The notes below the pieces were generated by a model. That model saw only the letters and a list, made by a program, of their open reading frames with translations. It did not search any database and was not told the origin of the DNA. A program made the translations under genes and the position numbers. From contig OX328106.1 of the NCBI GenBank assembly GCA_946811185.2, forward strand, positions 33,105,694 to 33,169,693: a stretch of 64,000 bases of DNA. The letters run 5' to 3'. Source of the DNA: Hippopus hippopus. Its lineage: Eukaryota > Mollusca > Bivalvia > Cardiida > Cardiidae. Positions 9,518-22,400 of this stretch are shown here, piece after piece (position 1 is the first letter of the stretch; each line of letters opens with the position of its first letter).

Positions 9518-11964
9518 CATTGATTCTACGCAGTAGGGGAAACTTTTCAAGGCATAAATGCTGAAAAATGAACTATGGTGAATAAACATTTATATGGGAT
9601 TATGTGATAGTTTGACATCAACTTAATATGTAAATAAACAAGGGCGCCTTTCCTAACTTGTCAGTTTTGCAAATTTTGGGTTCGAAAAGGACATGCAGAT
9701 TTTGAGAAAACCAGATACGTTACCATACACATACCCTATCAACACCAAATCAGTATGGTAATACAATGTTTCTGTCGCAAATGCTATACGCGAACCTGAC
9801 AATGAGATACTGCAGTGCCATTTAGGACAATTTGATAATGGCAATGCAGAACAGACCCGTCAAACAAGGATGGGAACGAAATCACTGCAACGACATCTAG
9901 AAAAATCCATTATAACCAAAAGTATTTTTCTAAATTGTGTCAAGGAAAGCCATAATGTGCGGCACCTTTGTTCCTTTCGTGACAAGTTTTACTTATCCTT
10001 TCCACAAAAATGAAGTGTTTTATCAAGATATACATGTATAATACTGTTAAATTGGCATGTAAATTGACTGAGTAACGTATCTGGTAAAAAAATCGTCGAT
10101 CAGATATCTGGTAAGTATTGCATGTATGAGCTATCTACTATCATACAAATGCATGTACTTTTACTATAATGTAAAGCGTGTCCAAAAACAGTAAAATATG
10201 AAGTAACTGAGATGGCTGCTTTAATGAACAGTTTAATAAACAGTAAATTAAAACAGTTTGAACTGGATTTTATGGCACAACCCCCCCCCCTTTCCTGTTT
10301 TATGTTAACTATGCTCAGGCAAAATTGAATGCTGGTGACTTTAAAACATGTCATAACAGTCTTTATATGTAACGAATACCATTTTCGAACTAAAACAGTA
10401 GGCCTTTTGAATTTCTGCCCTCGTTTTTCCCATTCCCTGCAAATATAATGGAAGAGTGTTAGTCAAATGTATTAGACATTACATAGTATACATTTGTAGT
10501 CTACTGTTATACATGTAGTATGCTTAACCATTAGGGATGAAAGCTAATCGCATGCTTGGTGCAATGCAGTTGTAACTAGATCTGTATACAATATGGAGAT
10601 CTAGTCACAAATGTATTGCATTAACCCACCGAATTACTGCGGCATACATGTGCATTTAGACATGCATACTGTGTAATTATCAATCATACGTCACAATACT
10701 ATTTCATGCCGATGTAATTTAAAGCGTGCATGCCAAACGCGTGAAAGGGTCCATGGAACAGGTAAGCACTATGGTTTGTACTCTGTTTGCATACACCTTT
10801 TGGAGAAATGAGATTATACAACGGGATCAAATACGTTACCATTCGCGACCAGATACGTTACCATTGTTTCTACTGGAAAGTATATAGACTGATATTTTGA
10901 AAAATAACATCAAATTTGTATTTTCTGACTAGCAAAATATAATCGTTCAAGAAAGTCAACAGAAAACTTGACTAAATGCGCCAATGGATTGGTAAAACGG
11001 ATTAAATTACAACATACCTTTTACGTAAAGGTTGATTACACTTGATTATACTTGATTACATGACAAAGAAAATGGCGAGAACTATTGCGTCATTTCCAGG
11101 AAAGAAAACGAGGTATATGACGTAGTTTAAGTACAATGACGTAATAAGAAAGTGTAAAATGCGGTCCTAACATCAGAGTTAAAATGTCACAGTAACGTAT
11201 CTGGTTGGGTCACGTATCTGGTTCCAAAAACGGTTTCCACTGCATATTTTCTTAATATTGAACATCAGTCAACCCAATTGCAATTGATAGTTACACTTTT
11301 TTGGATAAGTTATAAGGCATACATTTAAGTAGTTACATTGATTTCATACTGTCCAAAATAAGAACCAAGGTTGGTAACGTATCTGTTTATTTTTAGCGCA
11401 ACATGTCAGCACAGAAGATTCATGACCCTGGGGAATTTTTGTTATAGTTCCAGCTAACCCAGCTTTTATATGTTAATACAAGCATACATAATTGTTGAAA
11501 ATTACTGACATATTACTTCCCCATTCCATTTGTATCGATCTCTTTTCCGTGCACCTTTTGGCTGTAACGTATCTGGTCTGATTTTGGCAACATCCCCTAT
11601 GTGAAAATGGCCAAGGCATTCGACCATTGTCGGTGTAATTTTATTCTTCTTATGCTTATACAATGTTTGTAGAAACGAAACAATGTGTAAATTGTGTTGC
11701 CATTTGTGAAAATGAAATAATGTGCATACTCGACACAGCAATGGTGCGCTGACGACAGGTAAAATCACTAGGGAAAGGGGTATATTAGGCGATACAGCTT
11801 GGGTATTTATGTTGTTTCAAATATTTTTTAACGTTTTATGTGATGACTTGAATGTTGTCTTATTTGGAAAATATGTTTAAACATAATTTTACCATACCAC
11901 CTTTTATGCATTTGGCTGGCGACATCGTATTTGTAAATGTAGCCCCTACTGCGTAGAATCAATG
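9518..11964. mobile_element. 2.45-kb TA-flanked TIR transposon with repeated internal word
   Basis: A perfect 22-bp terminal inverted repeat, beginning CATTGATTCTACG and ending in GGGG at 9518-9539, has its complement at 11943-11964. Each end is followed by TA (9516-9517 and 11965-11966). GTAACGTATCTGGT or close variants occur at 9711, 10072, 10831, 10849, 11192, 11211, 11373 and 11563, in both orientations. The flanks are parts of one HINE family Z copy, so this element inserted into it. Frames inside are short; an 88-codon minus frame at 11768-11502 is unrecognised. Confidence 0.8.
11502..11768 (-). CDS. Unrecognised open frame inside the TA-flanked transposon
   Basis: 88 codons ending at TAA-side sequence near 11502. 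The second half is rich in Lys and Arg (KGARKRDRYKW) with a nearby HFHIGDVAKIRPDTL. One copy of the repeated GTAACGTATCTGGT word falls in this frame. It could be a transposase exon remnant or chance. No family recognised. Confidence 0.25.
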   Translation of the reverse strand: MILPVVSAPLLCRVCTLFHFHKWQHNLHIVSFLQTLYKHKKNKITPTMVECLGHFHIGDVAKIRPDTLQPKGARKRDRYKWNGEVICQ

Positions 11965-11965
11965 T

Positions 11966-12427
11966 ATAGATGTTATGTGAGATCTCACCAAGACAACCAT
12001 TCTAACTAAGTTTCATGGGTATCAGGCTGAAAATGTGGCCTCTGGAGTGCACACAAGGTTTTTCTAAGATTTGGCCCGGTGACCTACTTTCTGACCCAAC
12101 ATGACCCAATTTCAAACTTGTCCGAGATATCATCAAGACAAACATTCTGGCCAAGTTTCAAGAGTTTTAGGGTGAAGATGTGGTCTCTACACTGCACACA
12201 AGGTTTTTCTAAGATCTGGCCTGGTGACCTACCTTTTGAGCTGACGTGACCCAATTTCGAACTTGTCCGAGATCTGTATCATCAAGACAAACATTCTGAC
12301 TAAGTTTCTGACTGAAAATGTGGCCTCTAGAGTCTACACAGGTAAATGTTGACGACCGCTGAACGGACGACGGACACAGCACGATCATAAAAGCTCACCT
12401 TGAGCACTTCGTGCTCAGGTAAGCTAA
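11966..12427 (+). mobile_element. HINE-like family Z, 3' part
   Basis: About three ~150 bp units (CATCAAGACAAACATTCTG, GAAAATGTGGCCTCT, CACAAGGTTTTTCTAAGAT) then the hairpin GAGCACTTCGTGCTC and GCTAA end. The left remainder is at ~9482-9516, on the far side of the inserted transposon. Confidence 0.75.
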
Positions 12428-12431
12428 GAAC

Positions 12432-13553
12432 ACATGGGTGTCCAGAAAGAAAGGTAGCACTTTTGTACATCTATGATATGGCTTTATATTTCAGATGAAG
12501 AGATAAGAATATAGAGGCTGACCTGAGTCGATACTTTTTCAGATGCATTAAACCCCCTTTTCACAGAGCATGGCAATGTATATAGGCCACATGTAGGTAT
12601 ATAAAATATATACAAGTTTTTTTTGTTTTTTGTTTTAAATTATTTCATTAAATTTCAATATATATTGCACACTTTTTTTTTTTACAGAATTTAAATCAGA
12701 AGTACATGTACCTTTTTGACACTGGCGTTATTTTAGTAATTAATGACGTTCTCTCACTTTCTGTAGCTTGGACATGTTTGTGAGTAAAATATGCGGTTTT
12801 GGGAACATGAATAACCACATTATTTCACGGAGAGACCGTTGCACAGTGAAAAAGTAACTGTATGGCGTGCGATGTCATGTGACAGTGTTATTGGGCCATA
12901 TGTCTTTAATGACATGTATAATTAATTCCCAGTGCTAGCTATCGCCTTTGAAAAACAAGTTTGTTCCCGCGCTTGAAAAGAAATTCCTATATTGCAAAAC
13001 ATGCAGGATGGTGCTACAGCATGCATATCTTACAGTGATAGACTTTTTATACAATACGCTCAGTGATAGGGTAATATGAAGACGATATGGGGGGGGGGGG
13101 GTTTAATAACTTGCGTAATATAGTCTGCGCGCAGTCCTGACCTCAACCTGTGCGACTTCTGCCTTTGAGGGTAATTTGAAGTCAAATGTGTACAGCCCCA
13201 ACCCAGACAACACAGAAATGGTGTCAAAGAATATTAAACGCGAAATCAAGAAATTGATATTGGACTAAGTGCTAAAGTGATTGACAATTTCATCGTGCAT
13301 GTCCGGTATGGTAAGAGCATAAAATGCTGTCACTTGAAAACATCAATGACGCCAATGAAAATAAGGGACTTTTGACTGTTTGAAAGCTGTATAACAGTGC
13401 GTAATGTAATGAAAATTGAAGGAAATTATGAAATTAAAAACTTATATATCATACATGTATATACATGTATATATTTTTATGATCTCTTCATCTGAAATTA
13501 AAAGCTGTATCATAAATGTACAAAAGTGTTACCTTACTTTTCGGACATCCTGT
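12432..13553 (+). mobile_element. Mariner-like element relic with ~70-bp terminal inverted repeats
   Basis: The left end GGGTGTCCAGAAAGAAAGGT and right end (reverse complement) GGATGTCCGAAAAGTAAGGT stay similar for about 70 bp, to AGATGAAGAGAT. Inside, near 13130, the plus strand reads SPDLNLCDFC, the third catalytic Asp block of Tc1/mariner transposases. Several stops and frameshifts follow. The N-terminal two thirds of the transposase are gone. Confidence 0.75.
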
Positions 13554-14789
13554 ATGAGCCCCTTTTTCACAGAGCATGACTCATTTGTTTGTTCCTTTTC
13601 TAAGCCTTGATATTTTCTACACAGTATACCCCTGACATTTCTTACATTTAAATAGACAGCTCTCAGTAAAGATCGTAAACCAATGACTATATACATTACT
13701 AGGAATCTGATCGATTGGAAAATTCCCACAAAACACAATCTTTTAGCCAAGCCAGATCACCCAGGCTTGAATGTAAAGGGCTAACAATCCACGGGCTGTA
13801 AAGTCGAATTCTAGCTTGATCTTGAACTCTTCTCTAAGATTGATGCTACTCATAGCGAACTCCAATTTCTATGATTGATGTTACTCATAGGGAATAGTGA
13901 CAGGGTTACTGACTTTCTCACTGCTGAATATCGTTTTGTTGAGCAAGTGGCAAGAAAATGGGTGGTGCATGGATATTTACTGCTTAGGTCCATTTTCCAA
14001 GATATACAACAAACCTCAGTAGTTCCAGGACTGCGAAGCAGAATGCGACATGTACATATGAATGTATATTTAAAATGTGTGTTAAGCCATAGGAACTGCC
14101 TGGTCTTCATCCATCCCTCAGAATGCATTTTGACAATTACAGGCCATCCATTTGACCCCAGTCCATCTCCAGTAAAGCTGTTATAGTATCTGATGTAAGA
14201 AATACCTTGAAGTCATTCACAATAACCCTACAGTGGGCCCCAGTTCGACAGTTGATCAAAACACCATTTTTTTCAGTCAAATTCTTTTGTAAAACAACAG
14301 GAATTTTAACTAGCTAAACCATTCTGTTTGGCCAATCAGAAATTGTATTCTCTTGAAATTTACAAAATTCCTGAGAGTTGGGTATGCAATTCAGAATGAT
14401 CACAAGATCAATGATCACAAGCCAACTGAGGACAAGTGTGACATTGGCATTTTTAGGTCAAGGTCAAGTTTCAAATGCATCTCTGGATAGTACTTAGCCT
14501 ATATAATTTTAGAAGTGGCCAGGCTGAGACTGCAGCAGTACAGTTTCCTACCCCACTGTAGTTACCCTTCTTGTAAAATGCAAAATTGCTGTTTCCCAAA
14601 TCCAAAAAGAATTGTTTACCTAGTGGGGATTTGAACTTGCAACCCCTGGTCGACAAACCCTGTACATTTTGACAGAACAAAACGGCATCTGGTTGAACTT
14701 TTTACGATTTTAATAGATATACCAGAGTTTGAATTGTTTATTTGAGGACAACACTTTTGACAGCATTTTGTTCTGGGAATTCAAGCACA
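13554..14789. other. No gene recognised
   Basis: Open frames of 92 and 103 codons overlap on opposite strands at 13850-14186 but show no family motif and no convincing splice context. 14471-14680 has a SINE-like GAACTTGCAACCCC word. Confidence 0.4.
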
Positions 14790-14965
14790 GTTTTTTTTTT
14801 TTGTTGAGGAAAGTCCCACGGCAAGACACTTCAGACCCTCACCCAGCACTAGTGAAACCTAGGAAATACATGAGTATGTAAGGTGTCGCCCTGATATGGC
14901 CGAAATAATAATGCAAGTAGCGTAAAAACACTTTTCCATCAACCAGTCGTTTGTTCACTGACTAC
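14790..14965 (+). mobile_element. SINE family S2, headless copy
   Basis: It starts at a T run and shares GGCAAGACACTTCAGA, CTAGTGAAACCTAGG and AATACATGAGTATG with the copies at 20605 and 60588. The tRNA-like head is absent. Confidence 0.65.
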
Positions 14966-15029
14966 AAGTACGAACACTTTTCCATCAACCAATCATTTGT
15001 TCACTGACTACAAGTACATATCAGATTGA

Positions 15030-15275
15030 TTGATTGATTGAATGGTGTTTTACGTCACTTTCAACATTATTTTATTCATATCAGTCATATCACGGCAACA
15101 GCTCACATACTTATGTATTTCCTGGGTTCCACCAGTACTAGGCTAGGGCTCTGTAGTGTGTTGCAGGACACTCCCACAAAAAACCTGGGTTTTGCTGGAT
15201 CCAGCAAGGCTCGAATCTGGGGCCTCTAGGTCACTTGTCCTACACTTTACCATGAGCCAAGCAGGACACCATACA
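15030..15275 (-). mobile_element. SINE family S2, inverted copy
   Basis: The reverse complement carries the head GGCTCATGGTAAAGTG and the body GGAGTGTCCTGCAACACAC, ending near ACGTAAAACACCATTC with (ATTG)n. Opposite in orientation to the neighbouring copy at 14790. Confidence 0.7.
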
Positions 15276-15453
15276 TATCAGATGACAGGTAAGAAAACCT
15301 GTTTAGACACCTCACCAAAGTCCACCTGAATAAATTACATGTAACAACTAATGTACTTTACAAACACAACAATTTTATTTCATAATGTAACAGACTACAA
15401 ATATTTTAACAAAAAGACAAGGAGACAAACAAAAAGCCCTAATCAGACTGTCT

Positions 15454-15682
15454 TTAACTTCTTACCAAGCAATAAAATTGAGGACTTGTCCAAATCCAAA
15501 GTATTTGCAGACGACAAATCAAATGTGGCTCAAATGGTGGAAATTGTCTTTGAAAGGGTAGAAAAGATTGTTGGAAAGGGAAAAAATGCTGGTTAACAGC
15601 ATTTTCTCCTTTTCCCACAATGTTTTCAAAAGCCTCCTTGCTCAAGGTCGTGAAAAGTCGGGATTATGTAGTAAAGGGTTAA
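15454..15682 (-). mobile_element. piggyBac-like MITE, complete copy
   Basis: TTAACTTCTTACC at the left and GTAAAGGGTTAA at the right. It abuts a second start, TTAACCCTTTAA, at 15679, so two elements share one TTAA. The ~60 bp upstream flank also occurs at 9325, see findings. Confidence 0.8.
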
Positions 15683-16386
15683 CCCTTTAACGGAAGACAC
15701 TTTTTTTTTTAATTCTCCCAAACGAACTCGAACAGTTTGGCCCAAGTTTATTTTTGTCTGCAAAATCTTTCAAAATGGGAAAGTTTGAAGTTTTTGTCTG
15801 GTAAAGATTAAAAAGGGAAAACATGCTAAAAATTATGCAATAACAATTAAAAAAAAAACACCAAGATGATGCCAAGCTTCGGCTGCAGTTGCTTTTTCTG
15901 TTAAAATTCTTAGTTGAAAAAGACACATAACTGTGTCAGAGATATTCTGATCTTTACGTGCTCGTCTGGTATGGGTACCCTTTGTAGATAATCACTAGCA
16001 TAAGTTTGAAGTAAATATCTTCAGTAGTTAGAGATAAGAGAAAATGTTAAAGTTTTAGCTCTGCAAGGACAAAAATGATAACAGCTATGGCAATATTGTG
16101 CAACCGCTAATATACATGTATTACCACTTTGTTTAAGTGACATTGTTAGATTTTCTGTTATCTGCCTAATTCTAAATGGAGTTCAAATATTTAATGTCGC
16201 CACATCCGTGATGTAGAGGTAAAATACATCCTATTTGTAAATTGTAAATTTTATCGAGGATCTATAAGTAGTTCACGTAAAAAGACGGAATAGTCATTAA
16301 TTGAAAAAGTTAAAGCGGTTTCACAATACCATCACATTTTCTTAGGCAACGGGGGTGATAAAAATCGAAGTTACAATAAAAATATG

Positions 16387-16431
16387 TCAGTCAGGCACTT
16401 CAACTCTGTAGAACAGCAGCATTGGGCTGGA
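16387..16431 (-). CDS. PCGF1: PCGF1 exon 8 (stop codon)
   Basis: Acceptor GTATTTCAG, 14 codons [14 protein letters not shown] and TGA. It parallels the human PSPLLLQYSV end. Confidence 0.88.
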   Translation of the reverse strand, partial: SSPMLLFYRVEVPD

Positions 16432-19400
16432 CTGAAATACACAAAAAAAAAGGTTATCAAAATGTAAACATTTCTTATCAGCATTTTCTCCTTTTCCACA
16501 GTTTTCTACCTGTTCAAAGACGAATCCCATCATTTCAGCCACACTCAATTATCAAGTTGCCACGTGCAAATGCTTTGACATTCACAGTCAGTTAAAGAGC
16601 AAGTTCATGCTAGAAAATGATTGAAAATGAAAGTCATGTTGCTAGATTTTTAACTTTATTTTATCATTCACTAACCTAAACTCCATTAGAAAACGTGAAT
16701 GGGGTCATTTACGACTTGCCGTTTTCACAGTACAGTCACTTTTCACGTTCCTGACCATGGAACACAAAGATGGAACATGTAGAAATTGAAAAACCTATGT
16801 GAATGCAAAACTGCTAAATATTTAGCAATGTCTACGCATGTTTATGCTGGAAAGCATCTATGACACATGTTTAACTTATTTTCACTTGGTTTTACGATGT
16901 AGTTACCTTGATATAACATTTCCTCACAAAGTTTCTGCTCAATAGGAAAGGTGTAACGGTAAATGTTGAACCTATGTTGCGACCAGTACTCATTGTGCAT
17001 TCACATGGACACATCAAATTGTAAACTCAATCAAGAAAACCGTCAAAACCACAATTCAGTGCATGTACCTGACTTTCACGTTCTTGACTGCATTTATCAT
17101 TATTCATTTTCTACAACAAGCATACTACGAATGTGAAATGCTGATGTTATCTTAAATAGAAACAGGGTCTATAGAGATGGCAATAAAACCTTTTGTCTTG
17201 AGATTTAAAACCAGTTGTGCATGTTTTCCCATGCAGAATGTTTCACTTACTTGACAATTCTGAATGTCCCACGTCTGAATATTATGGTTATTACGCAATC
17301 ATCATTTCATGCTTGTGCCAAAAAATGTTTTGCTTGCAGCTGTTCAAATCTACATTAATTACATTTTTTTTCAATTTAATTGTTTTTGTTTTCCTAAACT
17401 TTTTGGTATGTTTGTGTGTGATGAAAATGTGCTAACGTTTTTGACTTGAATATTTGCAACAATGATTAAATAGTTGTCCGTGGTTGGAGTTTGAAATTAA
17501 CATATGGGTAAGTAATTTTCCAAAATCAAATATCATCTTACAAACAAAAAAGTGACAAAATTTAGGGTTACATGCCAAATTTATCTTACGCAAAATGGTC
17601 AATCTTTCCCAGTGCACTTTGCGACAAGCAATTTTTCACCATTTTCTAGCGATCATCGGTATTTTGTGACCATCCAAGTCAATCTTCCCAATCAGATATT
17701 GGTCGAATCTAGTTTGCGATAAGACATAAGGCTATTTGGTAATGATTAAAATCATGGCGTTTTAGATGAAGAAAAACAACTATGACAGAAAAAAAAACGA
17801 AAATGCCAAATTAACTGACTTTGAATGTTGATTTGGACCAGTTCAAAATTTAGTAACTACAATTAGGTAAAGATTTTATTGATACTTTGACTGATAGTAT
17901 GGTGTTTAACTCCTTTTTCAACAAAATTTTTACCATATTGTGGCAGCCAGTGCGCCTATCCATGCTTTCCTTTCTTTTACCAGTACTCAGTACAATACTC
18001 TTCCCAAGACACTGGCTTCTTTCCCACACAATCACCTTCAAAACAATTACCAGCGGTGACAATGGAATAAGTCGTGTCACGATGACTAACATCAATCCTT
18101 GGAAAGAAATTGGTAGAGCTAGCTATTCAAACCAGCAACTCTGTTTTCAAGCCTTGTATGCTACTGCGAGTGCTACTGGGCTTGGCCAGTAAAGATTTGA
18201 TTCATAATAGTCATCTTCACTTCCTCGAAAACACCTGTACTAATTTTATCGTCCAAACAAAGTTTGGTTATGAAAAACTTGTGCAACTGTTCTTCTTTGT
18301 TTGTATGGTGTTAAACACTATTTTCAACAACAATTTAGTTATATTGTGGCAGCCAGTATACATATTCGTGCTTTTCTGATGTTTCAAGCTTGGGATCCAA
18401 ACTTGTTACTAATGGATTAGTAGCCGTAGGCAATACCACTGAGTTGCCTCGGAGAGGTCTATTATGATCAACATAATATTGTTGAAATAGCCAGTTTTCA
18501 AAACTTATGTCCATAAATACCAAAACTGAAACATGTGCTCAATTTCAGTACTATGTAAATGTCACACAAACCTTGTCAAACCAATACATTAAAAAAATTT
18601 GCTTCATGGACATTTCTTCATCCAAAATATGAGACCCACAAAGCATCTGTACCTGAAAAACAAAATAGCATTTTTTTCATCATCTGATAACACCCCTGCA
18701 GTCAACTTTGCCCATCTGGCAGCTGACCACTTTTGAAAAACACTGTTGCCAAAGAAGAAATCGTTCATGAAGAGTACTGATTGGTTAATTCATTGGTTTT
18801 TTATGTCGCTTTCAACATGATCTTATGAACAAAGTCCGTAACAAAGAAACAAATGCATGGCAGAAATACAGGGACCGGGTAGGATTCGAACCCAGAACGC
18901 CCAGATGAAAGGCCAATACCATAACCACTGAGCTAAAGAGAATTCTCCCTAACGCAGTTGTTAGGTATTGTATCTAAATCGGGATGAAGCCATGCATGAA
19001 GGAGTGGTCTCCCGTAACACATCCCCTCTTAAAGTCATCACTTATTGATGACTCAAAGCTTTATTTGGCAAAAAGTCCATTTTTGGACAACAAATGGGAT
19101 TAATGGCTCAATGGCCAATCCCGGAAGAGCCCCCAACTTACGAACAAAGTCCGTAACAAAGAAACAAATGAACAAATGCATGGCAGAAATACAGGGACTG
19201 TGTAGGATTCGAACCTAGAACGCCCGGATGAAAGGCCAATACCATAACCACTGAGCTAAAGAGAATTCTCCCTAACGCAGTTGTTAGGTATTGTATTTAA
19301 ATCGGTAAAGAGAACACTAAATCTTTCAATCAATTCCATTGTTTTTATGCATTTGCAACATAACTGCACTTATTTCGTTGTAAAAAAAAAAAGAGATTAT

Positions 19401-22400
19401 CACATAAAACATCCTTGGCAAGTGTATATAACCAATGACTTATTTCTGTTAATACACTAGCGTACCATCATCTCTTTTTGGGGGGACCTGATTCTGGTCA
19501 ATTTGTAGTTATGAGCTTATAAATATGATGAAACCAACCATAAAATCTGCAAAATTTTGTACTACGTATACTTTTCAATTTTGTTGGAAAATGACATCAT
19601 TGTTGCCTAGACGTATATGCCTTCAAAAGTTTTGTAAGTTTCATATTTAGTAACAACAAAAAATGCGGTAAAACTATTTCCAGTCAACAGAATTGTGGAA
19701 ATATTTTCATTTACTCCCTCCAGAAACTGTTTTATTCCATTTTGGTTGTAGCTACCTTCCTGTGTATGTGAACATTTTAACCGTTTACCACACAATCCCG
19801 ACTTTTAACTACCATCAGAAAGCAGCCTTTTGAAAACATTGTGGGAAAAGGAGAAAATGCTGGTAACCAGCATTTTCTCCTTTTCCCACAATGTTTTCTA
19901 CGCTATCAAACAAAATCACATCATTTGAGCCACATTGAAATTGTCATCTGCACATGTTCTCAATTTGGATCAGTCTAAAATTTTGTCGTCTGGTAAAGGG
20001 TTAAACTGAACTACCTCTTTATACATGGATCCATAAACGGTATATTAGCTCATGGTGATGATACAGGATTTTTTATCATCTGGTATTTATCTGCACCAAA
20101 TTAAAATTATTTTTGCAAATAGCATTAAATGCGAAGCCCAGCGGGAACCCTAAATGAGAGAGACATAAAAAGTACCCAAAGAAACAAAATTAACCAAAAC
20201 GTTAAAAAAGTGTGTAAAATAATCGATGTTGAAAAATTATGATCAATTGTCGCCCACTTTACGCTTTGTCGATTAGTTTTTTTTTTTATTGGCTACAATA
20301 GGCACAACAACAGTCTACATGTGGCAAATTAGGGCAATTTTTACAAATTGTGTCTGGGCCATAAAAAAAGTAAAAATTGGCAGCGCTTAAAAAACAAACC
20401 CCCTTATGCGGTGTTTTTTTATGAAACCCAATGACTAAAATAAATAAAATGCTGGCCAAGGCTTGCATTATATGATTTTAGTCAATTTGTATAATAGAAA
20501 TTTACATACATGTATTAAAATACTCATGTAAGATGTATCATTTTATTTTCTATACTGCATAAACCCCGATCAATGTGAAGAACCATTTATACCACTTTTC
20601 AGCTGGGGTCCTGCATGACTTGCGGTTAAGAAGCAGGATTCAGAACCCAGAGACCCCAAGTTTGATCCTCACTTGAGATTTTCATGGGTGTATCCTTTGG
20701 CAAGACACTTCAGAGCCTCAGCCTTGTACTTGTGAAACCTAGGGTACACATGAATACGTGAACCGCTGCTGCAGTATTACTGGAGTAAGGTTAAAAGTGT
20801 TATGAAACACACTGAAATCTATCAACCACTTTTCAAGCTCTTAATACGGCAGAAAGAGGCATCAAACAAACAATGAACAGTGCTTTTACAAAGGTAGCAA
20901 TCTTACTTCACACTTTACTACACTATCCAGATTTTTAACAATCCTGAGGAAGAAGGCTTTTGTAAACTTTGTCGGAAGAGAAGAAAATGCTGGTAACCAG
21001 CATTTTCTCCTTTGCCCACAATGATTTCAAACCTGACAACAATAAATTCAAGCATTTGAACCACATTTGATTTGCTGTCTGAAAAAGCTTTCAATTTAGG
21101 CAAGTCTAAAGTTCTGTCGCTTGGTAAAGGTCTAGGGTTATGCACCTTGAAAGCTGTTAACTATGAGTTTTGATATCTATGAAATGATACGTAAATAATA
21201 TAACTAAAACTATGTAAGGATGTAAGGGTAATGAATACGCCCCCCATCTTGTCTTGTCACTAGTTCAGGAAAACATTCAAAGCGCCGTAACTCCTGTAAT
21301 AATTTGATGATCGACTGAAAGGTGCATTACTTTGCTTTCAACATTTTCAACATTATTTCAGTCATATCAGAGCCTGCGAGGCTCTAACCTTGGGCCTCAA
21401 AGTCAAGGGTCCTACACTTTACCACTTAGCCACTCAGGACCCCCACCAAATATAATGAAAATTGCAGATTTACAAGTTCCTATTATAGGAAGGCTTGCTT
21501 CCATTTAAAAATTTCGGCCAATGTTGTTGATAACTGTTGGAGAAGTAGAAGAGGACACACAATTGTGCCTACAAACAGACTGACAGATGGACAGCCTCAT
21601 ATGTCAACACCTATCCCCTCCCCATGCACCTTCTTTGTGTGTGTGTGTGTGTGGGGGGCAATACAAGGGTTCTTCATTTAATTGTCACTGGGTGTCTATG
21701 AGACGCATCATATTAAATGCATACACATATATTTTGTTCATTTCATCCCTTCAATATATTCTCCCTTGACAGAAATACATTTTTCAAGTCTGGAAATCCA
21801 GTCTGTGAAGGCTGCAAAATAGGCTTTTTTGGGAATACCAAGGAGACACTGAAAAATGGCACTTCCCTGGGCACTTTTAGAGCCATATCAATGTCCAGAG
21901 AGAGTTTTCTTCAAAAAAGGAAAGAGAAAAAAGTCACATGGGCTGAGGTCGAGAGAATAGGGTGGATGGGGAAGCTGTACCACATTTTCTGTTTCCAGGA
22001 TATTCTGAACAATTGCATACTTGTGAGTAGCTGCATTGTCATACATAAGGCACAGGCGCCTTGATCCGGTTCTGGGTCTCCGTTTTTCATAGTGTTTCTT
22101 CACTTTTGAAAGAACATTGTTCTTGTATAACTTGCCTGTAACCATTCAGTACAGGAATTTGAGCAATTGGACAGTCTGAATTAAAAAATATGGCATATAA
22201 AACTTTTCCCACACTTTTTATTCTTTCTGCTATGATCGGCCTAGCTAGGTCTTTGTGCAGCCACTGTTTATTATTGACGTGTCTCTGGGGACTCAAAATA
22301 ATTATTCCAGGTTTAATCACCTGTGAACAGTTCTGATATTCTGCGTTTGTCACAATTTTTGTACTTTTTAAGATGAATTTTGGCCATTTTTACACGAGTA

